Notes: generated by a model from the sequence alone, not told the origin. A stretch of 64,000 bases of DNA from Paenibacillus urinalis (GCF_028747985.1 NZ_CP118108.1:3291501-3355500); one strand, 5' to 3'. Positions 34,206-44,559 are shown, counted from the first letter of the stretch. Translations and numbers: made by a program.

Positions 34206-35561
34206 ATGGAAAATGTGTTGGTCCAAAGCAAAAAGAAGTTCCACTTTCGATTGTTGCTTGGAATCGTATTCGCATTCATCACATGCTTGATCATTGCAGA
34301 GATTGCCTCGGCTCATGGTTACATAAGTGCTCCACAAAGCCGTGCATATCAATGTAAGCTGGGTCAGAACACAAATTGCGGAAATGTACAGTATGAGCCC
34401 CAATCCTTAGAGGCGAAGGGTAATTTCCCGACAGGAGGACCTGCCGACGGACAGATCTCAGGAGCTGGAATCTTCCCGCAGATGAATGAACAGTCTCCTA
34501 CTCGCTGGAATAAGGTCAACATGAACACAGGTTCAAACACATTTACTTGGACGCTTACAGCTGCTCATGCGACAAAGGAATGGAAATATTACATTACGAA
34601 ACCAGGCTGGGATCAGAGCAAAGCACTTGCTCGCTCCGATATTGAATTGTTCTGTTCCATCAATGACGGCGGTAAAAGACCGGACTATACCGTAACACAT
34701 ACTTGCAACATTCCTGCTGACCGCAGCGGCTACCATCTTATTCTTGCCGTGTGGGAAGTTGCAGATACAGGGAATGCATTTTACAACACGATTGATGTCA
34801 ATTTATCTGGTGGCAGCGGAGGAAACCCTGGCGATACGACAGCCCCAACAGCGCCAAGCGGACTGCACTCCATGGGTGTTACTGCTAACTCCGTTTCCCT
34901 GATGTGGTCAGCAGCGACAGACAATGTAGGTGTCACTGGGTATGAAATCTACAGAGGCTCTACATTGGTCGCTACCGTATCGGGTTCAACCCTGACTTAC
35001 AATGCTACAGGTCTTACAGCCAATACAAGCTATTCCTTCACAGTTAAAGCGAAGGATGCGGCGGGCAATGTATCTGCAGCGAGCAACGCGTTAAGCATTA
35101 CAACCTCCGGCGCGGGTACACCCGATACTTCTGCCCCAACAGCTCCAAGCGGGCTGCATTCGATGGGTGTAACGGCGAGCTCCGTATCCCTAATGTGGTC
35201 AGCAGCAACAGATAATACAGCCGTAACAGGATATGAAATCTACAGAGGCTCCACACTGGTCGCTACGGTATCCGGTACTACCTTGGAATATAATGTAACG
35301 GGTCTTACTGCCAATACGAGCTATTCCTTTACAGTAAAAGCCAAGGATGCGGCAGGCAACGTCTCTCCTGCGAGCAATACACTAACCATTTCCACTTCGG
35401 CGCCGCCTTCAACGACAGCACCTGCGTGGACACCAGGAACCGCGTATAAAGTGAATGATCTTGTAACTTACAACGGCGTAGTGTACAAATGCCGCCAGGC
35501 TCATACGGCTTTGACCGGATGGGAACCGGCAACCACTTTGGCGCTGTGGATCGAGAATTAA
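34206..35561 (+). CDS. Secreted lytic chitin monooxygenase (AA10) with FN3 repeats and CBM
   Basis: The copper enzyme oxidatively cleaves crystalline chitin or cellulose chains outside the cell. In this 451-residue protein a signal peptide (1-36, ending ASA) leaves a mature N-terminal His37 ([10 protein letters not shown]), and His121 supplies the second histidine of the copper brace. The catalytic domain ends at about 195 with [11 protein letters not shown]. Two fibronectin type III domains (about 212-297 and 308-392) are near copies, and a C-terminal chitin-binding CBM5/12 ([25 protein letters not shown]) follows. GGAGG precedes the ATG. It is monocistronic with a terminator. Substrate preference (chitin versus cellulose) is inferred from the CBM and AA10 sequence. 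Confidence 0.94.
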   Translation: MENVLVQSKKKFHFRLLLGIVFAFITCLIIAEIASAHGYISAPQSRAYQCKLGQNTNCGNVQYEPQSLEAKGNFPTGGPADGQISGAGIFPQMNEQSPTRWNKVNMNTGSNTFTWTLTAAHATKEWKYYITKPGWDQSKALARSDIELFCSINDGGKRPDYTVTHTCNIPADRSGYHLILAVWEVADTGNAFYNTIDVNLSGGSGGNPGDTTAPTAPSGLHSMGVTANSVSLMWSAATDNVGVTGYEIYRGSTLVATVSGSTLTYNATGLTANTSYSFTVKAKDAAGNVSAASNALSITTSGAGTPDTSAPTAPSGLHSMGVTASSVSLMWSAATDNTAVTGYEIYRGSTLVATVSGTTLEYNVTGLTANTSYSFTVKAKDAAGNVSPASNTLTISTSAPPSTTAPAWTPGTAYKVNDLVTYNGVVYKCRQAHTALTGWEPATTLALWIEN

Positions 35562-35594
35562 CACATATGCAGTGAGTTAAAAATGAACAAACAA

Positions 35595-35629
35595 AACAAA
35601 GCTCCAGGAAAGGCAGGAGCTTTGTTTTT
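35595..35629. terminator. Bidirectional terminator between LPMO and SDR genes
   Basis: AACAAAGCTCC pairs with GGAGCTTTGTT, with a T run on the plus strand and a shorter one on the minus strand (GTTTTGTTTG). It serves the convergent genes on both sides. Confidence 0.85.
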
Positions 35630-35677
35630 GTTTGCTTTTTATTATTTCTCTATCAGCTGCTTAATCAGAATATATCG

Positions 35678-36547
35678 TTACAGTCCTTTTTCTATTGCAT
35701 ATCTGCCCCAGTGAGGCCGGCTACCATCCCTGTCTGTAAATCCATACTCATCGGACAATCCCCATGAGCTGAGTGCAAGCCCGCTCTTCTCATGCACCTT
35801 GGGATCTGCTGCGAGACATGCGGCCGCCTTGCCTACATAATCAGGTGTTTCCGAAGCAATGAAATGAGGCTCCGTACGTACAGCATCTCTCCAGTTGTCT
35901 TCCGTCACGCCGAAGTAATCCAGCATGGCTTCTGAACGTAAGAAGCCCGGGGTGAGTGCCAGTGCTGTAACGTTGTGCGGCTTCAGTTCCTCAGCCATGG
36001 CCTTTGCTAAATGAATAACAGACACTTTTGCCAAGCTATAGTAAAGATTACCTCGGTATCTATCATCAACACCGTCCGTTATTTCAATAATCAACCCTTG
36101 CTTCCTTGCCACCATAAGCGGTGCTCCAAATTTGCTGGTGATCATGTGCGAATGGACTGCCCGCTTCTGCATCGTTAATCCATCCTCCAGCGAGTGCTCC
36201 CAGAACGGTTTGGACCAGTCTGTAAGCGGATCACCTCCCCACACATCATTTACGAGTATATCCAGCCTGCCTTCTCTTTCCTGGGCAACACGCGCAAACA
36301 ACCGCTCTACCTGCTCTGGATCTGTGTGGTCGACCTGTACCGCAATTCCGATTCCTCCAGCCTCTGTCACCAGCTCTGCCGTTTCTTCAATCGTTTCTGC
36401 TCGGTTCATATCCGATTTATCCTGTCGAGTACTCCTTCCCGTACAATAAACAACGGCTCCGCTCGCTCCCAGCTGAACGGCAATCGCCCTTCCTGCTCCG
36501 CGGGTGGCACCTGCTACAACTGCAACTTGACCTTTTAAGGCTGTCAC
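35678..36547 (-). CDS. Short-chain dehydrogenase/reductase
   Basis: This 289-residue NAD(P)-dependent oxidoreductase has the cofactor motif GATRGAGRAIA near the start and the catalytic YYSLAKVSV (Tyr-x3-Lys). The substrate is unknown. It resembles SDR proteins of roughly 280 residues common in Bacilli. The GTG start at 36547 has GAGGAG about 12 bases upstream. It is monocistronic, and the region up to 36714 is noncoding. Confidence 0.85.
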   Translation of the reverse strand: MTALKGQVAVVAGATRGAGRAIAVQLGASGAVVYCTGRSTRQDKSDMNRAETIEETAELVTEAGGIGIAVQVDHTDPEQVERLFARVAQEREGRLDILVNDVWGGDPLTDWSKPFWEHSLEDGLTMQKRAVHSHMITSKFGAPLMVARKQGLIIEITDGVDDRYRGNLYYSLAKVSVIHLAKAMAEELKPHNVTALALTPGFLRSEAMLDYFGVTEDNWRDAVRTEPHFIASETPDYVGKAAACLAADPKVHEKSGLALSSWGLSDEYGFTDRDGSRPHWGRYAIEKGL

Positions 36548-36714
36548 TTATTCTTTCACTCCTCTGGTATTCTTTTTCTTATAAATCGCAAACTTCTGCT
36601 GTCCTTCTTTCTTATTGTAAATGTGAAATATGACAATACCTGTCGTAGTTAAATCCAAAAATTCTTTGTATCTTACCTTTAACTGCTTCAATCAAGAGTA
36701 TGTATTGTATAAAA

Positions 36715-36754
36715 AAACCGCTGAAAGGAATAAATCATTCCTTTTCAGCGGTTT
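36715..36754 (-). terminator. Terminator of the dicarboxylate symporter gene
   Basis: The 17-bp stem AAACCGCTGAAAGGAAT / ATTCCTTTTCAGCGGTTT is followed on the minus strand by TTTTTTTATAC. It lies 36 bases past the stop at 36791. Confidence 0.88.
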
Positions 36755-36790
36755 ATCGGGGTCAGCGGCTTCTATTTCATTTCAGCACGA

Positions 36791-38146
36791 TTACTCTACT
36801 TCTAGTTTTCTAGCTGCAGGTAAATCAGAGACAGTCGGTGCAGGAGATACCACTTCTTCTGTAATCAATCCAGATTTCATCACCTGTACAGCCTGTTCTT
36901 TATCTAGAAGTCCTTCCCATCTCGCAACGACGAACGTTGCTACGGCATAACCAATCAAGTTAATTGTCGTACGGAAATTCCCCATAATTCGGTCTGGAGC
37001 CAGCATCAGTGCAACAGCTGCGATGGGAATGAAGCCTGTGCTTGCCGCCGTTGCAGACAAGGCAACAAACGCAGAACCCGGTATACCTGCCATCCCTTTG
37101 GATGTAAGCAGCAGCACAGCAAGGAGCACCAGCTGTTCGTACAAGCCGAGATCTGTTCCTGTCGCTTGAGCCAAGAATACAAGTGCGAGTGACAGATAAA
37201 TCGAGGCCCCGTCAAGGTTAAAGGAGTAGCCTGTTGGCACCACCAATCCTACGACGGATCGATCACAGCCTGCTTTCTCCAGCTTCGTCATCAGCTGCGG
37301 CATAACCGCTTCTGTTGAACCGGTAGCAAACGAGAAAATAATTTCCTCTCGAATTAGTTTAATCGCACCCCACAAACCAATGCCGACAAAGATCCGCATA
37401 ATGACTTCAAGAACAAGCAGAAAAATGAGGCAGGCAACGGCCATGGCCAGGAACAGCTTGCCGAAAGCGAGCAGGGTCTGCATTCCATATTGACTTACCG
37501 CATAAGCCATCGCTCCAAAAGTCGCAATGACGGTCAGCTTCATGATGAAGCCCATAATTTGAAAAATAACTTTGCTGACATGATCCAGCAGATCAATCAA
37601 AAATTCGGATGTCCGGCCTCCGATTCGAACGAGTGCGAAACCGAATAAACAAGAGACAAGCAGTACTTGCAGCATAGCATTCGATGCGAATGCGGACACG
37701 ACACTCTCTGGAATGATGTTCATGATAAACTCGGTCCCTGTTGGCAGCTCAGAATTTTTCGTGGCCTGTCCAACCTCGTCAACGGACAAGCTGGCAGGAT
37801 CCACATTCATTCCTTGTCCTGGCTTCATGACATTAGCAGCTACTAGACCGACGATCAGCGCAATGGTGGTAACCACTTCAAAATAGATCAAAGCCTTTCC
37901 GCCGATTCTGCCAACAGTTTTGATGTTACCTACCTTTGCTATGCCTAGCACAACAACGACGAAGACAAGCGGTGATATGATCATCTTAATTAATTTGATA
38001 AATCCGTCACCGAGTGGCTTGAGTGCTATGCCGAAGGAAGGCCAGAAATAACCCACAGCAATTCCGAGTGCAATGGCCACCATAATTTGAAAAAACAAAC
38101 CTTTGTAAAAAGGCTTCCGCTCTATCGTTTGTGCAGCCTCCATCAT
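36791..38146 (-). CDS. Dicarboxylate/amino acid:cation symporter (DAACS family)
   Basis: This 451-residue membrane protein imports glutamate or C4-dicarboxylates with Na+/H+. Family signatures are visible: SFATGSTEAVMPQL (hairpin loop 1), PTGYSFNLDGASIYL (helix 7) and SKGMAGIPGSAFVAL (hairpin loop 2). Eight membrane helices are expected. The start MMEAAQTIERKPFYKG at 38146 follows GGGGG. Codons to 38281 do not look like a real N-terminus. No adjacent regulator is seen. Substrate choice between glutamate/aspartate and succinate cannot be settled from sequence. Confidence 0.9.
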   Translation of the reverse strand: MMEAAQTIERKPFYKGLFFQIMVAIALGIAVGYFWPSFGIALKPLGDGFIKLIKMIISPLVFVVVVLGIAKVGNIKTVGRIGGKALIYFEVVTTIALIVGLVAANVMKPGQGMNVDPASLSVDEVGQATKNSELPTGTEFIMNIIPESVVSAFASNAMLQVLLVSCLFGFALVRIGGRTSEFLIDLLDHVSKVIFQIMGFIMKLTVIATFGAMAYAVSQYGMQTLLAFGKLFLAMAVACLIFLLVLEVIMRIFVGIGLWGAIKLIREEIIFSFATGSTEAVMPQLMTKLEKAGCDRSVVGLVVPTGYSFNLDGASIYLSLALVFLAQATGTDLGLYEQLVLLAVLLLTSKGMAGIPGSAFVALSATAASTGFIPIAAVALMLAPDRIMGNFRTTINLIGYAVATFVVARWEGLLDKEQAVQVMKSGLITEEVVSPAPTVSDLPAARKLEVE

Positions 38147-38359
38147 AACGCCCCCATATCCATCCTGTACTTTTTTTATAACTATATGCCGGGCAATATT
38201 TGACGTCAATTTATCTAACATAATTTTGGAGGAATGCTTATTTAGCGAAGACAAACTGGGCATGATACACAAAAAATGCAAGTATACATCATAATTAATG
38301 GTATTATATGTAATTCATTTGGTATTCACGTTACATTCACTATCATATCACATATAAAT

Positions 38360-38385
38360 AACCGGATCGCAAATGCAATCCGGTT
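38360..38385 (-). terminator. Terminator after the 38411 gene
   Basis: AACCGGAT pairs with ATCCGGTT around a ten-base loop, followed on the minus strand by ATTTATA. It lies 26 bases beyond the stop at 38411. Confidence 0.75.
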
Positions 38386-38410
38386 CTATACACAATCTAT
38401 CTCTTCTCTA

Positions 38411-38764
38411 TTATTTAGAAGGGTGATGCTTCCTATTCACAATAGACTCCAGCTTCTGGGAGATCATAACCCGTTCATGTTTCAATTCCCATATCCGTTC
38501 GGTTACTTTGGCTTTCTCCGCTTCATCCTTCTCCAGATTTAACTGCCTGAATAAGGACAACAGCTCGTCGTTCAACGCATCAAATTGCATCCATAATTCA
38601 TTTCGCAATACCGGTGTATCCTTGTTCGTCTCTTCCTCTGTATAATTCTTCATCGAATTGATGATTTCTTGCTGCCATTCTGTGTCATTCATTCGGATCG
38701 CATAATTCAGGAGATCCAAATAATCATCTATTTGTAATGAATTGGTCATGCGTTGTATTGTCAT
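38411..38764 (-). CDS. Unknown small helical protein
   Basis: This 117-residue protein is strongly helical and charged (MTIQRMTNSLQIDDYLDLLNYAIRM... LFRQLNLEKDEAEKAKVTERIWELKHERVM), suggesting a coiled-coil dimer similar to the IDEAL-type and YpiB-like small proteins of Bacilli, but I claim no family. The ATG at 38764 has AAAGGAGA about 12 bases upstream. Codons up to 38800 start with TTG and overlap the ribosome binding site. It is monocistronic with a hairpin terminator. Confidence 0.6.
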   Translation of the reverse strand: MTIQRMTNSLQIDDYLDLLNYAIRMNDTEWQQEIINSMKNYTEEETNKDTPVLRNELWMQFDALNDELLSLFRQLNLEKDEAEKAKVTERIWELKHERVMISQKLESIVNRKHHPSK

Positions 38765-38959
38765 GATTGATCCAGTGTCTCCTTTACTCTCTTTTACCAA
38801 GTATTATACTAGGTTTTATAAGAATTTCAAGAGTTCAATTGATCTTCTTGCAAAAGTTAACTTGAAAAGTTACTTAAATCGTTACTTATTGATTCCGTAA
38901 CTTCACTTCACTTTCCATTTTATTCTAATCTAATTTGATCCGATCCTATGTGATATACC

Positions 38960-39739
38960 TCACATATATGTCTGACGCCGATATTCATTCGGAGTGACCC
39001 CATACTCCTTTTTGAAGACGCGGTAAAATGAACGCAGGCTGTTAAACCCTGAATCAAAAGCGATATCGGTTACGGCATCCGTCGTCGATCTTAGCAGCAT
39101 ATGGGCAAAAGCCGCACGCAAACCATTGATATAATCACGGAAGGAGACATGAAACTGTTCTGAGAAGATTCGGGAAATAAGATATTTATTAATGGCAAGC
39201 TCTTGCTCTAACACATCCAATGTAAGGGGTTCCAAAAAGTGACGATCGATATAAGCTAAAATTTTCTGAACCTCGTCAACCTCCTTCAAATATTCCACTC
39301 TCCGCAAGGAAAGTAACGGCATTGCATGTCCTAGAATGACTGAGGTATAGGCCTTTAGCAGCCGCTGCTCGCCCTGTTCTTTATAGAGATGGTATAGCGT
39401 CCACATCACTTGAGTCAGTAATTCATTCTCGGTAATCAAAGGACGACTCGGAGCATAGTGAAGCAGATCTCCCGTATAATCCCCAGGAAAAGAAGCATCG
39501 AAGAAGATGAGCATCATTTCGCTGTGCTCAATGGTCTTATAGCTGTGAGGCTGATTAGGAAAAATCAGGAGCATATCTCCTGTCGTGAGCAAATACGTAT
39601 CACGGTTAATATTCGCTTGAATGCTTCCCGAGAGAAGCATGGCGATCTCAACGTTCTTGTGCAAATGAAGAGGATACGTGTTATTCCTGGATATGAATGC
39701 ATGGAACTGCTGGTCACGCTGCTGATATTTAATCTTCAT
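38960..39739 (-). CDS. AraC-family transcriptional regulator
   Basis: In this 259-residue protein an N-terminal cupin domain (about 1-140) carries LHLHKNVEIAMLLSGSI and GDMLLIFPNQPHSY. The C-terminal AraC helix-turn-helix pair lies at about 165-258 and includes LEQELAINKYLISRIFSEQF and AFDSGFNSLRSFYRVFKKEYGVTPNEYRR. The start at 39739 has TTGGAGG upstream; codons to 39829 do not. It is divergent from the pectate lyase gene, so it most likely activates that gene in response to a plant-derived sugar. This is inference from gene order. Confidence 0.9.
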   Translation of the reverse strand: MKIKYQQRDQQFHAFISRNNTYPLHLHKNVEIAMLLSGSIQANINRDTYLLTTGDMLLIFPNQPHSYKTIEHSEMMLIFFDASFPGDYTGDLLHYAPSRPLITENELLTQVMWTLYHLYKEQGEQRLLKAYTSVILGHAMPLLSLRRVEYLKEVDEVQKILAYIDRHFLEPLTLDVLEQELAINKYLISRIFSEQFHVSFRDYINGLRAAFAHMLLRSTTDAVTDIAFDSGFNSLRSFYRVFKKEYGVTPNEYRRQTYM

Positions 39740-39986
39740 AATCGATCCCTCCAACACAGTATAGAAGCACCTGCAAATTCTGCATCTCACACTAACCAAA
39801 ACATAATATGTATTTGCACCTGCGCACAAGAGAAAAGATCAATTTTTGGCACGAAAGCGCAAAATTGTGGCAGGTAAATATTTTCCAAAAGTCTTAAAGT
39901 ATATAGATGTAAGGAAGATCGATAAGGAGGAGTGAATTCACATACGGAAGCTTTTGACTTATAAAATTGAACCGGAGGGAGACAAA

Positions 39987-42524
39987 TTGCAAATGAAATC
40001 GAATCATAAGCGATTCAAAGGATTAATGTCTATCGGCTTGAGTTTTTCGGTAGCGCTTTCAATTATGAGTGTCCAAGCCCCTACTGCTGCCATGGCTCTT
40101 GAGGCCACTAAGAAACCTGTTCCTGATGCCTCTGTTCTTGCATTTCCGGGTGCGGAAGGCGGCGGTGCTTATGCAACAGGCGGCCGGGGTGGAGATGTAT
40201 ACATCGTAACTAACCTAGAAGATTATAAGGAAAATGAGGAACCGATTGAAGGCTCGCTGCGGTACGGTATCTTATCCACGCCGCAAGAAGGACGCACCAT
40301 CGTCTTTCATGTTTCCGGTACGATTGAGCTTGAGAGCTCCTTGCGCTTAAACAATATTAAAAATTTGACGATTGCAGGTCAAACTGCCCCTGGTAATGGT
40401 ATAACGATTGCGGGCTGGGATACAAATATCAGCAATTCAGAAAACATCATCATTCGTTACCTATCCTTTAGGCCCGGTGCTAGCAACGTATTGAATGGCA
40501 GTGATTCCATGGATGCACTCTGGGGCAGAGACAATAACCAATTTATAATTGACCATTGCTCCTTCAGCTGGAACACTGATGAGACCTTATCGTTATACCG
40601 AGGTGAGAATGGGACCGTTCAGTGGTCGATCATCTCCGAAAGTCTGACGCTATCTGGACATTCCAAGGGTAGACATGGCTATGGCGGTATTGCCGGCGGT
40701 GACAAAACGACATTCCATCATAATCTTTACACGAGTCATACGTCCAGAAACCCCAGACTCGGGGGTGGATATGCAGGCAAAGCAGATAAGGATCATGTGG
40801 CCGTTGTCCAATTTGCTAACAATGTAATTTACAATTGGGGCTTTAACGGCACATATGGTGGCGGCTTCAATTTCACGAATTTTATGAACAATATTGAAAT
40901 TGCAGGGCCCGGCACCAGGGATAATGTAACCCATCGTGTCATTGATGCTGGAGAGTCCGGCAAGCTTGGCGGATTCTATATTTCAGGTAACCGAATCAAC
41001 GGTAAGCTCACCGGCTGGCTGGATGGTTCTTCGGCTTATGTAAAGAGCTCCGGTGATTCAAGCGGTGATCAGTTAACGACATTTGCAGCCGAGCCTTATT
41101 TATCCGCGGACAGCACAGGGGTTAATCACGGCGTAACGAACAAGAGCTTCGACCAGCATGTCCTCCAAGGCGTAGTCGATGCCAATGGGCATTTGCTGAA
41201 TACCATTCTTCGTCAGGCCGGTGCAACGTATCCCCGCCGAGATGCCATCGATGCTCGGATTGTAGCCGAAGTAGAGCAAGGTCTCGGAAGATATATCAAT
41301 ACGGAGCACGAGGTTGGTGGATATATCAGCAGCTTCGGTGTAATCGAAGATCAGCATTCGGATGGGTATGATTCCAACCTTAACGGGATTGAAGACAAGT
41401 GGGAGAAGAAGAACAAGATCTGGGATGTTGAGGATGCATATAAGACCGTTACTCGTTCTGGCTACACTTGGCTTGAGCTATATATAAACAGTCTGGTCGA
41501 TATGGAGCATGTTGCTGAGAACCCTGAAGCGAAGCTCCAATCCCCTTCTAATAATGATCAATTTAAGCTCGGAGAACCCATTCAGGTTAGAGTCAATGCT
41601 GCCTCCAAGTTCAAGCACAAAATCAAGAAAGTTGCAATATATAACGGTTCTGAGTATCTTGGAGACGCTGTGAAGAGAGGAAATACGTATCAATACACCA
41701 TCAAGGGGCTGAAGGATGCTTCTTACTTTATCTCTGCCCGAGTGACCGATTCAGAGGGTCATGAGACACAAACGACAGCTGCCAGCATTCATGTGAACAC
41801 GAGCGATCATACGCTTGCTCAAGCCGGCTGGTCTTCGAAGGACATCGGTTCACCAGATCTCAGAGGCTTGGGCAGTATATCCGATGGGATTCTGACGGTA
41901 AAAGGGAACGGTAAACTTGGCAAAAGCGAAGGCAGCAGTGAACGGTCACCTGAGCGAGACGCTGCGAAGGATGATTTCCATTTTGTATACAAGAAGATGA
42001 GTGGCGATATGGAGCTTACCGCAAAACTGGAAGACATCGGCTCAATCGATAACCACGCTTTTACTGGACTGATGATTCGTGAGGATCTCCGTTTGGACAG
42101 CCCGGCGGCCGTACTTGGTCTATCTTGGGTGAAGCTGTCGAAGGACACCAGCTGGTCAGCTTATCTCGCCGGTAGAAATCAGGCGGGAGCCCCATTTGAT
42201 GAGCTGACTGAGACGCTGGATAGTCCAGTGGCAGCTGAATCTGCCGGAATCCAGTTGTTAGCCGACATTCCTTTCAAAGTCAACGGTGCCTCACAGGGAT
42301 ACTGGCTCAAGCTTGGCCGTAAGGGCGACACTTTCTATGCTTATGGTTCTACGAACGGAGCTGACTGGAGCAATATCGGAGAAAAGACTGTTGCCATGCC
42401 GGACTCCGTCTATGTCGGCTTTGCGGTTGACAGTAATGATGTTGCTAATGAAATTGAACAGTTGAATTATGCAAAATTCTCTAATCTTTCCTTGACCGAG
42501 GGCTTTGAACCTATAACTGATTAG
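39987..42524 (+). CDS. Secreted pectate lyase-like polysaccharide lyase
   Basis: The ~845-residue exported protein has a signal peptide (about 1-48, LSFSVALSIMSVQAPTAAMA). A right-handed beta-helix pectate-lyase domain follows (about 50-480), beginning AFPGAEGGGAYATGGRGGDVYIVTNLEDY, with DHCSFSWNTDETLSLY, SESL..SGHSKGRHG and HHNLYTSHTSRNPRLGGG, which carries the catalytic Arg region (RNPR). After it come an Ig-like domain (about 520-610) and a LamG/DUF1349-like C-terminal domain (about 660-845). It cleaves polygalacturonate or related pectin outside the cell. The TTG start at 39987 (GGAGG eight bases upstream) or ATG 39993 is possible. Confidence 0.9.
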   Translation: MQMKSNHKRFKGLMSIGLSFSVALSIMSVQAPTAAMALEATKKPVPDASVLAFPGAEGGGAYATGGRGGDVYIVTNLEDYKENEEPIEGSLRYGILSTPQEGRTIVFHVSGTIELESSLRLNNIKNLTIAGQTAPGNGITIAGWDTNISNSENIIIRYLSFRPGASNVLNGSDSMDALWGRDNNQFIIDHCSFSWNTDETLSLYRGENGTVQWSIISESLTLSGHSKGRHGYGGIAGGDKTTFHHNLYTSHTSRNPRLGGGYAGKADKDHVAVVQFANNVIYNWGFNGTYGGGFNFTNFMNNIEIAGPGTRDNVTHRVIDAGESGKLGGFYISGNRINGKLTGWLDGSSAYVKSSGDSSGDQLTTFAAEPYLSADSTGVNHGVTNKSFDQHVLQGVVDANGHLLNTILRQAGATYPRRDAIDARIVAEVEQGLGRYINTEHEVGGYISSFGVIEDQHSDGYDSNLNGIEDKWEKKNKIWDVEDAYKTVTRSGYTWLELYINSLVDMEHVAENPEAKLQSPSNNDQFKLGEPIQVRVNAASKFKHKIKKVAIYNGSEYLGDAVKRGNTYQYTIKGLKDASYFISARVTDSEGHETQTTAASIHVNTSDHTLAQAGWSSKDIGSPDLRGLGSISDGILTVKGNGKLGKSEGSSERSPERDAAKDDFHFVYKKMSGDMELTAKLEDIGSIDNHAFTGLMIREDLRLDSPAAVLGLSWVKLSKDTSWSAYLAGRNQAGAPFDELTETLDSPVAAESAGIQLLADIPFKVNGASQGYWLKLGRKGDTFYAYGSTNGADWSNIGEKTVAMPDSVYVGFAVDSNDVANEIEQLNYAKFSNLSLTEGFEPITD

Positions 42525-42561
42525 CTGATGAAGCCATCATATAATTCTTGTTCCTATTTGC

Positions 42562-42601
42562 AAAGCGCAGGGTGTGAGTTACAAGCACCGGCGCTTTTTT
42601 A
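42562..42601 (+). terminator. Terminator of the pectate lyase gene
   Basis: The stem GCGC-GGGTG / CACC-GCGC with an internal mismatch is followed by TTTTTT. It lies 38 bases past the stop. Confidence 0.85.
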
Positions 42602-42612
42602 TTATGAAAAAC

Positions 42613-42641
42613 ACAAATAGCCGCAAATAAGCGGCTATTGT
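42613..42641 (-). terminator. Terminator of the Gfo/ThuA operon
   Basis: ACAAATAGCCGC pairs with GCGGCTATTGT, followed on the minus strand by TTTTC. It lies 50 bases past the stop of the gene ending at 42691. Confidence 0.8.
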
Positions 42642-42690
42642 GGTCATTATTTATTTTACATTCGAATCCATATATATTCCGGATTTATGA

Positions 42691-43797
42691 CTAGTTATCC
42701 AGCGTATATAGTGGAAGATCTGCTGGAAGTGATGCCGGGCGCTTACAAGTACTCTTCATCGTGTAGTGATGACCGTCATCTGATGCGTCATGGAAGGCCC
42801 ACATGGCTTCAAGGACATGATAGGCGAGCTCACCGCTGGCCCGGTGTTCACGTCCACTCCGAATGGCATACGCCATATCTGCCGGTCCAATTCCCCGGGT
42901 GTTCTGATCGTAGCCTGGCAATAGCTCAACCTCCTGCCAATCCTGCTCTCCCATGCGCTTCAGCAGTACAGGTCCGCCGAAAGTATTCGGATCCGGCACA
43001 CGAAGTGTCCCCTCAGTTCCGTAAATCTCAATATTAGGGAGCTGGCTTCCTCCAAAAATATCAAAGCTGGTTACAATGGTGCCGATTGCGCCTTGCTCAA
43101 ACCGAAGCAAACCTGCGACATGGGTAGGAATTTCTACCTTGATCTTCTGACCGTACTTCTTCTCGCTGCTGATCGTACGTTCATCAAGTGCCTTACCTGT
43201 CATCCCTGTGATACTTGAGATCGGACCCAGCAGTTGAATGAGTGCAGTCAGGTAGTAGGGCCCCATATCAAACATCGGGCCTCCCCCTTTGGCATAGTAA
43301 AATTCAGGGTCCGGATGCCAGAATTCATGACCACGACTCATCATAAAAGCGGTCGCCGCTACAGGTGTGCCGATAAGCCCCTCTTCGATTATTTTCAATG
43401 AGGTTTGAATGCCTGTGCCAAAGAAGGTTTCGGGTGCAGAACCAACGAGCAGTCCCTTCTCCTTCGCAGCCTGAAGTACCGCAGCCCCCTCTTCCCGGGT
43501 AACCGCCAGAGGCTTCTCGACATACACATGCTTGCCCGCTTCTATTGCCTGCAGACAAACATCCGCATGCACGGCAGGAATCGTCAGATTGATAACCAGC
43601 TCAATCTCGGGATCATTCAGCAGCTCCTGAACGCTGACCGCTCTTGGTATACCGTATGTCTTGGCCTGCTCTTCTGCTCTTGACAGGTCAAGGTCAGCAC
43701 AGGCCACCAATTCAAGACATTCGAATTTATTACAGTTCTCCATGTAGATGCTGCTGATTTTACCGCAGCCGATAATACCCACCTTCACTTTATCCAT
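42691..43797 (-). CDS. Gfo/Idh/MocA-family oxidoreductase, operon gene 4
   Basis: This 368-residue NAD(P)-dependent dehydrogenase has the Rossmann motif VGIIGCGKISSIY at the N-terminus and the family signature EKPLAVT (about 95-101). The C-terminal domain (about 130-360) provides a sugar or inositol substrate site. The substrate is unknown, and related members oxidise sugars or their derivatives. The start is ATG 43797 behind GAAGGGAG. The TTG at 43818 is rejected. It is the last gene of the operon LacI / Gfo / ThuA / Gfo. Confidence 0.85.
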   Translation of the reverse strand: MDKVKVGIIGCGKISSIYMENCNKFECLELVACADLDLSRAEEQAKTYGIPRAVSVQELLNDPEIELVINLTIPAVHADVCLQAIEAGKHVYVEKPLAVTREEGAAVLQAAKEKGLLVGSAPETFFGTGIQTSLKIIEEGLIGTPVAATAFMMSRGHEFWHPDPEFYYAKGGGPMFDMGPYYLTALIQLLGPISSITGMTGKALDERTISSEKKYGQKIKVEIPTHVAGLLRFEQGAIGTIVTSFDIFGGSQLPNIEIYGTEGTLRVPDPNTFGGPVLLKRMGEQDWQEVELLPGYDQNTRGIGPADMAYAIRSGREHRASGELAYHVLEAMWAFHDASDDGHHYTMKSTCKRPASLPADLPLYTLDN

Positions 43798-43836
43798 CGA
43801 ATGTTGTTCTCCCTTCAACCTGTGTAAGGTCTCGTA

Positions 43837-44559
43837 TTAGATCTGACTATCGCCCATGCCTGTATATTGTATCGCCTTACCTTTCTTAGCCGCTGCTGCT
43901 TGCTTGCCCTCTGCAGCCCACAAGAATCCGCGGACCATGATTTCTTTGACCTGTGGCATTTCCACAATATCCGCGTGATGGCCAAGCGAGTTGTAGAACA
44001 CTCTGCCTTGTCCCCAGCGCTTCGTCCATACGACAGGCATATCAACTGCACCGTTCGTAGAATGCGGCCCCTCTACAATCGGGAATCTTGTCGTAGCCAG
44101 CACTTCGACAGCGGGGTCGATGTGGAGATAATACTGTTCACTTTTCACTTGGAAATCTTCAATACCAGCAAGCAGTGTACTGGAGCTGTTCTTGATATTT
44201 ACCATATACTCCACGCCGTCATTCCCCGGATGTGCTACCCACTGGCCACCCGTCATAAACTGCCAGTCAACATTCGTGCGGAAGGCATCACACATTCCTC
44301 CATGGAGTCCTGCAAGTCCCACCCCTTCCATGACAGCTGTTGAAACGTTGCTTGCGAGGTCCTTCTCAATCTCACCCATAGTCCAGCAGGGAATAATGAG
44401 ATCTAGAGCCTTCAGCTTCTCCGCATCACGATATGCTTCAAGTGTATTCGCTACTTCCACCTCGAAATTTTGCTCCGTCAGCCATGCTTTAAACAATGCT
44501 GATACCTGCTCCGGCTCGTGGCCGTCCCAGCCGCCCCATACGATCAGTGCTTTTTTCAT
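43837..44559 (-). CDS. ThuA-family trehalose-utilisation-like protein
   Basis: This 240-residue protein has a type 1 glutamine-amidotransferase-like fold, with LIIPCWTMGEI and GLHGGMCDAFR near the nucleophile-type turn and GRVFYNSLGHHAD close to the end. ThuA proteins accompany sugar oxidoreductases in trehalose or trehalulose catabolism and related pathways. A specific reaction here is unknown. AAGGAGAG precedes the ATG. It lies between two Gfo/Idh/MocA genes, as in known thuAB-type clusters. Confidence 0.85.
   Translation of the reverse strand: MKKALIVWGGWDGHEPEQVSALFKAWLTEQNFEVEVANTLEAYRDAEKLKALDLIIPCWTMGEIEKDLASNVSTAVMEGVGLAGLHGGMCDAFRTNVDWQFMTGGQWVAHPGNDGVEYMVNIKNSSSTLLAGIEDFQVKSEQYYLHIDPAVEVLATTRFPIVEGPHSTNGAVDMPVVWTKRWGQGRVFYNSLGHHADIVEMPQVKEIMVRGFLWAAEGKQAAAAKKGKAIQYTGMGDSQI

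Noticed and set aside
39740..39986. CcpA-type catabolite site upstream of the pectate lyase
   Set aside because: The sequence only partly resembles the cre consensus, so I do not claim it.
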